From positions 1 to 5,300 of the forward strand of contig JAQVGK010000277.1 in the NCBI GenBank assembly GCA_028696755.1: 5,300 nucleotides of DNA, written 5' to 3'. The notes beneath the pieces are model-generated. The model searched no databases and was not told the origin of the DNA. It worked only from the letters and a program-made list of their open reading frames with translations. Shown one piece after another: positions 1 through 4,450 of this stretch. The translations under genes and the position numbers were made by a program. Positions within the stretch are counted from its first letter, which is position 1. Each line of letters starts with the position of its first letter. Origin of the DNA: Bacteroidales bacterium. GTDB taxonomy: Bacteria; Bacteroidota; Bacteroidia; Bacteroidales; ML635J-15.

Positions 1-2
1 TA

Positions 3-497
3 TTTATCTATGATATTGCCATTGATTTACGTACTTTATTCTCAGTATCAACTAATCAACACGAGCCGGAACTTTCAAAAGAAAAAATAGAAGAATTGAA
101 AGCCAAAGGTTGGATTGAATCGGAAAATGTTTTCGGAAAATGTTTGGTATTACCTAAAGAGGAACGTGAAAAAATAATTCCTGTATTAGCTAACGCTTTG
201 TTGAATTGGCGAATAACTTCTAATCAGGCACGCACATTCAGTTTAATGGAAACATTGGCGATTGCAATTAGTGCCAATGCTAATACTTTGGCGGGAGCAA
301 TCCGTGCAAAACTGATTGAAGATAGCGAAAAACCTAAAGCTAAGCCAATTATTGATGAAACTGCTGGAGCAGATGTTTTTGTAACTTTACCGTGTTCAAG
401 TTATGTAGTTACTGTAAATGAAAGTGCTGATGCCCTCGAAAAAGCTGAACAAAAGCTTATCGAATTAATGATGGCTTTCGATTACGAAAATCAGTAA
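3..497 (+). CDS. cas7: Probable Cas7/DevR-family CRISPR protein, C-terminal part (5' end outside window)
   Basis: The reading frame is open from the left edge, so the true start lies upstream. The TTG at 96 is only an internal leucine codon. About 164 residues remain. What is seen: an opening strand-like FIYDIAIDLRTLF, a charged linker (PELSKEKIEELKAKGW), then a helix followed by SNQARTFSLMETLAIAIS around residues 85-102, and an end rich in helix-forming residues (ALEKAEQKLIELMM). In Cas7/DevR (Csa2-like) proteins a C-terminal helix followed by an 'AR..sxxEplaia' segment is typical. That resemblance is from memory, not from a search. Cas7 forms the repeated backbone of the type I interference complex and holds the crRNA spacer. 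The cas4-cas1-cas2-array block downstream supports a cas identity. It is the last gene of its operon, because a hairpin terminator follows 25 bases after the stop. Other Cas7 or RAMP-like subunits remain possible. Confidence 0.6.
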   Translation, partial: FIYDIAIDLRTLFSVSTNQHEPELSKEKIEELKAKGWIESENVFGKCLVLPKEEREKIIPVLANALLNWRITSNQARTFSLMETLAIAISANANTLAGAIRAKLIEDSEKPKAKPIIDETAGADVFVTLPCSSYVVTVNESADALEKAEQKLIELMMAFDYENQ

Positions 498-521
498 GTA
501 TTTCATGCTTTAATATTTTAA

Positions 522-547
522 GCCCTGAATGTGAAAATGTTCAGGGC
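522..547 (+). terminator. Hairpin terminator after the upstream cas operon
   Basis: A perfect 8-base stem, GCCCTGAA (522-529) and TTCAGGGC (540-547), encloses a 10-base AT-rich loop. It is followed by a T-rich but interrupted stretch (ataagtttatttt). It starts 25 bases after the stop of the cas7-like gene. The T tract is imperfect, so termination strength is uncertain, but stem, loop and position fit an intrinsic terminator separating the interference operon from what follows. Confidence 0.6.
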
Positions 548-603
548 ATAAGTTTATTTTACAGGCAAATTGAAACTTATGACCATCAAAAAAATAGACT
601 TGT

Positions 604-816
604 GAGTGGGGAAAATCCGTAATTCAGGACTTATCCGATTTTATCTGGGAAAGAGAACCCGATATAAAAGTGTTTTTGGCACAAAACATCTGGCGCATGA
701 GGCAGTTTTACGAAGTTTACAGCAAGAACGAAAATCTCTCAGCACTGCTGAGAGAAATTCATCCTATGGCAACGTTAAGTATGGGTATCAGAATCAAATT
801 TTCTAAGTGCACATAG
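604..816 (+). pseudogene. Remnant of a DUF1016 (YhcG-type) PDDEXK nuclease gene, N-terminal domain piece
   Basis: Reading frame 1 gives about 70 codons from position 604 to the TAG at 814-816. It starts EWGKSVIQDLSDFIWERE and continues with NIWRMRQFYEVYSKNENLSALLREI. This closely matches what I recall of the conserved DUF1016 N-terminal block: WGKSVI.. , then (N/R)(I/L)WRMRQFYE.Y, then LS.LLREI, which in intact proteins is followed by a W(S/A)xN motif and a C-terminal PDDEXK nuclease domain. There is no start codon: a TAG lies in frame at 595-597, just before the match. After LLREI the homology fades, ending SKCT-stop, with no nuclease domain. It is therefore a broken internal fragment. Intact relatives are often found in defence islands and beside restriction-modification genes. 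The piece probably marks an old insertion or deletion between the two halves of the CRISPR locus. An overlapping frame (606-806) is not a gene. Confidence 0.75.
735..755. repeat. Perfect 21-base palindrome (10-base arms, one central base)
   Basis: The arms are TCTCTCAGCA (735-744) and TGCTGAGAGA (746-755), with a single C at 745. It lies in the codons for NLSALLRE of the nuclease remnant, so coding constraint may have produced part of it. With a one-base loop it suits a protein-bound two-fold site better than an RNA hairpin. No function is assigned. Confidence 0.5.
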
Positions 817-850
817 TTTGATTTAATTAAAATTTTAAATTTTATAATTG
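817..850 (+). promoter_or_regulatory. Candidate Bacteroidota-type promoter for the 876 gene
   Basis: TTTG at 817-820 and TATAATTG at 843-850 are separated by 22 bases. They match the Bacteroidota -33 (TTTG) and -7 (TAnnTTTG) elements except for one base in the -7 box. Transcription would start near 857, giving a short leader before the ATG at 876. The region is very AT-rich, so a chance match is possible. The position, between a terminator upstream and a start codon downstream, favours a real promoter that could also serve cas4-cas1-cas2. Confidence 0.4.
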
Positions 851-875
851 TAGAAAATTAATAATTTACAACAAC

Positions 876-2282
876 ATGAATTTCAATGAATTTTACAGCA
901 ACATTTCGGATGCCGAAAAATTAAGGTTTCTCGAGAAAATGCTCGAGAAAAATAGCGATTTGCAAAAAGAGTTTAAGGATTGTGTGAGCATAAAACCTGT
1001 TGAGCCAGTTGCCGAAGTACAAGATGCAAAACTTGCCTTTGCCGATATTGTTGCTAATTATTCCAAAAGATTTGAGGAAGACTTCTCACAAGAAAATTTT
1101 TCGGATGTAGATTGGGAAGAGATTTATTATCCCGATAGTCATTATGTTGAAGAATGGGAACTTGTTGAGAATCATTTTGCCGATAAAGTTGAGCAATTGT
1201 ATGAGCCGATTAAAGATTTGTTTATCGAGTTGCTTTTAAATGCAAAATACAACGAAATTTTAGCTGCATTTTGCGCTCTTTATGATGTTTGCCAAAATCT
1301 TGATATTGAGGAAGGAGACTATTGTACAGAGGATTGCATTAGAAACAGCTTTAGTAATTGCAGTTTTGAACTTGTAAAGTTTGTAACCAGTAAAGTCGAA
1401 ACTGTTACCGAAGCAAATAAAAATATTGACGATGCTCTTCTACAGTTTTTTGTTCACTTTTTTAAAGAACACGAAAATGACCCGTATTTCGAGAAAGAAA
1501 TAGAACAACTAGTTTACGCATTACTGATTAAGTCGTTCGATACTAAGGAGTTTTTTAAATTGTTCGAGATTGATAATTTTAAAACATTCCCTAAAATTTG
1601 TTCTTATCTGATAGAGAAAAACTCTAGTGTTGATAGCTGGTTAAAATTCGCATTGAAATCGTACCAACTCGATACAGCAATTGCCGAAAAACTACTTTTA
1701 CATTTGCACAAAACCGATACTAAAAAGTTTATTTCTATCGCATTATCTTTGGTGAAAAATCCTCTGGGATATAAAAAGGAAGATTTTTATCGTTACGAGA
1801 TTGATGATGTTTACCATAACGATCAGGCTTGGAATGAGTTTTTATGTCCATTGGTGAATTACGAAGATCACGGAACGTTGTTCTTAATTGTAAATCTTAA
1901 CTTGGCAAACAAAACCGAAAATCTCGACTATTATTTAAAAGTTAGTAAATATCTTGACGATACTCAGAAAGAAATGTTCATTAAAGTTGTTTGGAGAGAA
2001 GGTTTTAAGATAAGAATTTACATCGCCGAGAACAAAATAGATCAAGCAAAAGATATTATCATACAAAACAAATCATTATCGCAGCTTATAAGTTTGTTGG
2101 CACCATTCAAAAATTTGGAGCCTGCGTATTGTTTTAGTTTTATTACCTCTTTTATTGATATTAAAATCCAAACCGAGAGAGGACGACATGTATATTCTAC
2201 GATGGCCGATACAATTAAGAGCGTAAGGTCCGCTATTGTTGCAACGGACGACATGTATATTCTACGATGGCCGATATTTTGA
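876..2282 (+). CDS. Hypothetical all-helical protein, frameshift-truncated at its C-terminus
   Basis: This is a 468-residue acidic, soluble protein with no signal peptide or membrane segment. It is not recognised as Cas3, Cas5, Cas6 or Cas8. It reads as consecutive amphipathic helices from start to end, suggesting a TPR- or HEAT-like scaffold. The region 40-100 is strongly acidic, and cysteines cluster at 133-162 (C133, C139, C150, C154, C162), which could be structural. The last part (TERGRHVYSTMADTIKSVRS, 433-452) recalls the helical C-terminal region of SWIM zinc-finger proteins. No CxCxnCxH SWIM motif is present, so this likeness is weak. The last eight residues (YILRWPIF) are an artefact of a frameshift at about 2256-2269. 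Omitting 14 bases there restores a 504-residue protein ending at 2404. The ATG at 876 follows an AT-rich leader without a Shine-Dalgarno sequence. The gene lies between the cas7-like gene and cas4, in the same direction. It could be a CRISPR accessory or an unrelated passenger. Confidence 0.75.
   Translation: MNFNEFYSNISDAEKLRFLEKMLEKNSDLQKEFKDCVSIKPVEPVAEVQDAKLAFADIVANYSKRFEEDFSQENFSDVDWEEIYYPDSHYVEEWELVENHFADKVEQLYEPIKDLFIELLLNAKYNEILAAFCALYDVCQNLDIEEGDYCTEDCIRNSFSNCSFELVKFVTSKVETVTEANKNIDDALLQFFVHFFKEHENDPYFEKEIEQLVYALLIKSFDTKEFFKLFEIDNFKTFPKICSYLIEKNSSVDSWLKFALKSYQLDTAIAEKLLLHLHKTDTKKFISIALSLVKNPLGYKKEDFYRYEIDDVYHNDQAWNEFLCPLVNYEDHGTLFLIVNLNLANKTENLDYYLKVSKYLDDTQKEMFIKVVWREGFKIRIYIAENKIDQAKDIIIQNKSLSQLISLLAPFKNLEPAYCFSFITSFIDIKIQTERGRHVYSTMADTIKSVRSAIVATDDMYILRWPIF
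2181..2276 (+). repeat. Pair of exact 31-base direct repeats at the frameshift
   Basis: Positions 2181-2211 and 2246-2276 are identical over 31 bases (beginning GGACGACATG, ending ATGGCCGATA) and lie 65 bases apart start to start. The 34 bases between them match neither flank, so this is not a simple tandem duplication. Both ends of the repeat carry ATG (GACATG and ATGGCC). An original second site reading GGACGACATGGCCGATA could have gained the 14 bases 2256-2269 by copying from the first site. Recombination between the copies would delete 65 bases, which also restores the downstream frame. Confidence 0.9.
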
Positions 2283-2404
2283 ATTTTGCTATGGAATTAA
2301 ATGGTTTTAGCTCACTGGCAAAGGAATATGCCGCAAAATTATGCACCCAAAATTATAGATTAAGTGCGTTAAAAGATGAATTTAAAAAAGCTGGATTAAT
2401 TTGA
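2256..2404 (+). pseudogene. Displaced C-terminal coding segment of the 876 gene
   Basis: After the 14-base insertion the original frame continues from 2270 (GCC) to TGA at 2402-2404. It encodes 44 residues: ADILNFAMELNGF, SSLAKEYAAKLC, then a basic end LKDEFKKAGLI. The segment has good helical coding character and no start of its own. Its end lies 30 bases before cas4, the spacing expected within an operon. The ending, a short helical hairpin closing in 'L.DE..KAGLI', is what helical-repeat proteins of the SWIM-associated kind often show. This supports the view that the gene was once 504 codons and has been broken, or that the assembly holds an error here. Confidence 0.8.
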
Positions 2405-2434
2405 CGAAACGAGATTAAAACATAGCTGTGAATT

Positions 2435-2947
2435 ATGCAAATAACAGGAACCCATTTCAATTATTATCTAATTTGTAAGCGCAAGTTGTGGCTATTTGCA
2501 AATGGAATAAATATGGAGCATACCAGCGATTTGGTTTACGAAGGCAAGTTGCTGCACGAAAGTTCGTATCCACAGCGATCGGAGAAATACACCGAGGTTG
2601 AAATAGATGGAATTAAGATAGATTATTTTGATGCGAAGAACAAAATAGTTCACGAAGTAAAAAAATCCGACAAGGTTGAAATTGCTCACGAATGGCAAGT
2701 GAAATATTACATTTACATTCTCGAAAAAGCTGGAGTAGAAGGCGTTACTGGGATTCTTGAATATCCAAAACTAAGAAAAACAGACGAAGTTTTACTAAGC
2801 AATCGCGACAAAGAAGAAATAGAAACATTTTCGAAAGATATAGAATCAATAATCAGTAACGAACGTTGTCCGGACAAGGAATTATTAAGCATTTGCAAGA
2901 ACTGTAGTTATTACGATTTTTGCTATTCGGGGGAGGAAACAGAATGA
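2435..2947 (+). CDS. cas4: Cas4, RecB-like iron-sulfur nuclease of spacer acquisition
   Basis: A 170-residue Cas4 (DUF83 / PD-(D/E)xK superfamily). Cas4 trims prespacer ends and helps choose PAM-bearing DNA for Cas1-Cas2. Visible motifs in order: Cys14 in [13 protein letters not shown] with His41, the metal-site Asp63 in KIDYFD, Glu74 and Lys76 in HEVKKS, the QxxxY motif Gln88-Tyr92 (QVKYY), and the C-terminal cluster Cys154, Cys157 and Cys163 ([10 protein letters not shown]). With Cys14 the cluster would hold a 4Fe-4S group. All catalytic and cluster residues are present, so the enzyme should be active. The length is usual for a stand-alone Cas4. The ATG at 2435 is chosen because the protein opens with the typical '[17 protein letters not shown]' start. 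No Shine-Dalgarno is visible. The stop overlaps the cas1 start by 4 bases (ATGA), implying coupled translation. Confidence 0.95.
   Translation: MQITGTHFNYYLICKRKLWLFANGINMEHTSDLVYEGKLLHESSYPQRSEKYTEVEIDGIKIDYFDAKNKIVHEVKKSDKVEIAHEWQVKYYIYILEKAGVEGVTGILEYPKLRKTDEVLLSNRDKEEIETFSKDIESIISNERCPDKELLSICKNCSYYDFCYSGEETE
2928..2943 (+). promoter_or_regulatory. Shine-Dalgarno-like site that fixes the cas1 start
   Basis: A purine-rich run, GGGGGAGG at 2929-2936, lies within the last codons of cas4, with GGAGG ending 7 bases before the ATG at 2944. This is a textbook spacing, and it is unusual here because the other starts in this window lack such a site. It supports ATG 2944 over an in-frame TTG at 2920. 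Confidence 0.55.
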
Positions 2948-3960
2948 AAAAAACATATTATTTATTTAACCCAGGTATTTTAGAGCGTAAAGATAATACG
3001 TTAAAATTTACTCCGGTAACAGAAGATGAAAACGGCCGGGAGCAGCAAGGCCAACCACGCTATTTGCCAGTTGAGTTAGTTAGCGATTTGTATGTTTTTG
3101 GTTCGCTGCGCACGAATAGTTCCTTGTACAATTTTTTGGGACAGAGTGATATTGCAGTTCATTTTTTCGATTATTACGAGAATTACACCGGTTCGTTTAT
3201 GCCAAAAGATTTTTTACTATCGGGCAAAATGTTGGTAAATCAGGTAAAGGCTTACACCGATAATGAAAAGCGACAGAAAATTGCACAATTGATAATTGAT
3301 GGTGCCAGCTATAATATGCTAAAGAACCTCAAATATTATAATAATAGAGGAAAAGAAATTGAGCCGATTATTGAGGCGATAGAATCGTTGCGAAATCTGA
3401 TTTACACCACAAAAGCCATTAGTGAATTAATGGGAGTTGAAGGCAATATCAGGCTACATTATTACGAAGCATTTAATTTGATTATCAACGATTTTGATAT
3501 GAATGGCCGAACAAAGAATCCACCGTTAAATGAAGTAAATGCATTGATTTCTTTTGGTAATATGATGTGTTATTCTCAATGTTTACGTGCGATACATCAA
3601 ACTCAGCTAAATCCTACAATTTCGTATTTGCATGAGCCTGGCGAAAGGCGATTTTCGTTGTCACTCGACATAAGCGAAATATTTAAGCCTTTGCTTGTAG
3701 ATAGGGTTATTTTCAGGGTTTTGAATAAGAGAGAAATACAAGCAAATGATTTTGACCTAAAGCTAAACAAGGTATTGTTAAAAGATGGTGGTAAAAAAAC
3801 ATTTGTATCGGCGATGGAAGAAAAGCTGACCGAAACGATAAAGCACCGAACACTAAATAAAAGTGTAAGTTATAAGCACTTAATAAAGTTAGAGTGTTAC
3901 AAACTACAAAAGCACTTATTAGGAATTGAAGATTACAAACCTTTTAAAATGTGGTGGTAA
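2944..3960 (+). CDS. cas1: Cas1, CRISPR integrase endonuclease
   Basis: A 338-residue Cas1, the metal-dependent integrase that joins new spacers to the leader-proximal repeat as a Cas1-Cas2 complex. It has the usual N-terminal beta domain (about 1-90, [18 protein letters not shown] onward) and a C-terminal helical catalytic domain. The metal-binding residues are visible: Glu166 in GVEGNIR, His230 in SYLHEPGE, and the Asp242/Glu245 pair in [12 protein letters not shown]. The length and the motif style (E..., [19 protein letters not shown]) match the Cas1b group found with type I-B and related systems. The ATG at 2944 follows a strong GGAGG and overlaps the cas4 stop by 4 bases. The in-frame TTG at 2920 is rejected. 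The gene ends in MWW-stop, and its TAA shares one base with the cas2 start. Confidence 0.97.
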   Translation: MKKTYYLFNPGILERKDNTLKFTPVTEDENGREQQGQPRYLPVELVSDLYVFGSLRTNSSLYNFLGQSDIAVHFFDYYENYTGSFMPKDFLLSGKMLVNQVKAYTDNEKRQKIAQLIIDGASYNMLKNLKYYNNRGKEIEPIIEAIESLRNLIYTTKAISELMGVEGNIRLHYYEAFNLIINDFDMNGRTKNPPLNEVNALISFGNMMCYSQCLRAIHQTQLNPTISYLHEPGERRFSLSLDISEIFKPLLVDRVIFRVLNKREIQANDFDLKLNKVLLKDGGKKTFVSAMEEKLTETIKHRTLNKSVSYKHLIKLECYKLQKHLLGIEDYKPFKMWW

Positions 3961-4223
3961 TGTATGTAATATTGGTATATGACTGTGGCGAGAAGCGAGT
4001 TGGCAAAATGTTAAAATTATGTCGGCGATACTTGAATTGGATACAGAATTCGGTTTTTGAGGGAGAGATAAGTGAAGTTAAATTAAATGAGTTAATTTTG
4101 CAAGCGAAGCAGATAATGGAAGAAGACGAAGACAGTGTAATTATTTTTAGGAGTCGGCAAGAAAAATGGCTCGAAAAGCAAGTTGTAGGAAAGGAAAGAA
4201 GCAAGTTGGACAATTTTTTATAA
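3960..4223 (+). CDS. cas2: Cas2, structural partner of Cas1
   Basis: An 87-residue Cas2 with a ferredoxin-like fold, whose dimer bridges two Cas1 dimers and holds the prespacer. The start MYVILVYD gives the first beta strand and the conserved Asp8. It continues with the family pattern KMLKLCRRYLNWIQNSVFEGEIS, a second helix (KLNELILQAKQIM) and the strand DSVIIFRSR. The start is ATG 3960, which overlaps the cas1 stop by one base (TAATG). The in-frame GTG codons at 3951 and 3954 would add a valine-rich extension not expected in the family. The length is usual. The CRISPR leader follows directly. Confidence 0.95.
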   Translation: MYVILVYDCGEKRVGKMLKLCRRYLNWIQNSVFEGEISEVKLNELILQAKQIMEEDEDSVIIFRSRQEKWLEKQVVGKERSKLDNFL

Positions 4224-4337
4224 AAGCCAAAAGTCGTCGAACAGCCAAAAATTGAGAAAACGCTTAAAAAATATACCAGTTAAAACACACAAAAGTTCCT
4301 TGACGTACTGATACACAATAAGTTAGAAAAGTTGTCG

Positions 4338-4353
4338 AACCCACGGGGTTTTT
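4338..4353 (+). terminator. Weak terminator-like hairpin in the leader
   Basis: A 5-base stem AACCC (4338-4342) and GGGTT (4346-4350) with a 3-base loop is followed by three T and then AT-rich DNA. It could end the cas4-cas1-cas2 transcript 115 bases after cas2. The stem is short and the T tract is brief, and the same bases are part of a repeated leader motif, so this may be a protein-binding element. Confidence 0.3.
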
Positions 4354-4358
4354 ATATT

Positions 4359-4377
4359 ATTGTCATCAGACGACAAT
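4359..4377. repeat. Imperfect 19-base leader palindrome
   Basis: ATTGTCATC (4359-4367) and GACGACAAT (4369-4377) are inverted copies around A4368 with one mismatched pair (A4365 against C4371). The position, about 75 bases before the first repeat, suggests a binding site for a leader-recognition or regulatory protein. The role is inferred from position only. Confidence 0.5.
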
Positions 4378-4404
4378 TGGAGCAAAAATCAGCAAAAATA
4401 ATTG

Positions 4405-4435
4405 TTGCAAAATCACAATCCTAGCCTTATATTTG
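4405..4435 (+). promoter_or_regulatory. Bacteroidota-type promoter of the CRISPR array
   Basis: TTG at 4405-4407 (a second TTG lies at 4402-4404), 20 bases, then TATATTTG at 4428-4435, a full match to the TAnnTTTG -7 element of the primary sigma factor in Bacteroidota. Transcription would start at about 4441-4445, just before the first repeat at 4451. It runs in the direction that gives crRNAs with the ATTGAAAC 5' handle. Confidence 0.65.
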
Positions 4436-4450
4436 CAAAAAAAATTGGGT

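Larger units (their letters stand above)
4224..4450 (+). promoter_or_regulatory. CRISPR leader between cas2 and the first repeat
   Basis: These 227 AT-rich bases hold no gene. In order they show a direct repeat AGCCAAAA (4225-4232 and 4243-4250), GTCGTCGAAC at 4233-4242, its near copy GTTGTCGAAC at 4331-4340, a small hairpin AACCC/GGGTT (4338-4350) followed by TTT, an imperfect palindrome at 4359-4377, a 10-base tandem repeat of AGCAAAAAT (4381-4389 and 4391-4399), and a promoter at 4405-4435. New spacers should be inserted at its right edge. The array orientation (repeats ending ATTGAAAC away from the leader) agrees. Confidence 0.85.

Noticed and set aside
96..98. TTG as the start of the first gene
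   Set aside because: The frame stays open to the left edge and the upstream residues (FIYDIAIDLRTLF) look like real coding sequence, so the gene starts before the window.
606..806. Open frame of 66 codons starting at GTG
   Set aside because: It is a shifted reading of the DUF1016 remnant, whose true frame is one base later and shows clear family motifs. It has no ribosome site.
498..875. Insertion sequence or transposon in the gap
   Set aside because: No terminal inverted repeats, target duplications or transposase coding seen; only the nuclease remnant.
2042..2254. Minus-strand open frame inside the helical gene
   Set aside because: Antisense shadow of a well-supported coding region, with no recognisable motif or promoter.
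2181..2276. Simple tandem duplication as the cause of the direct repeat
   Set aside because: The 34 bases between the copies do not match the sequence before the first or after the second copy.
2492..2898. Two minus-strand open frames within cas4
   Set aside because: Antisense to a cas4 with all its catalytic residues; low-complexity translations.
2920..2943. Upstream TTG start for cas1
   Set aside because: The ATG at 2944 has a well-spaced GGAGG and the usual Cas1 N-terminus; the extension MLFGGGNR is only the cas4 end read in another frame.
3951..3959. GTG starts for cas2
   Set aside because: ATG 3960 gives the standard MYVILVYD start and a TAATG junction with cas1.
3944..4213. Minus-strand open frame opposite cas2
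   Set aside because: Serine- and phenylalanine-rich shadow of cas2.
4300..4330. TTGACG as a sigma-70 -35 box in the leader
   Set aside because: No TATAAT-like box at 16-18 bases, and the better promoter near 4405-4435 fits the likely host.
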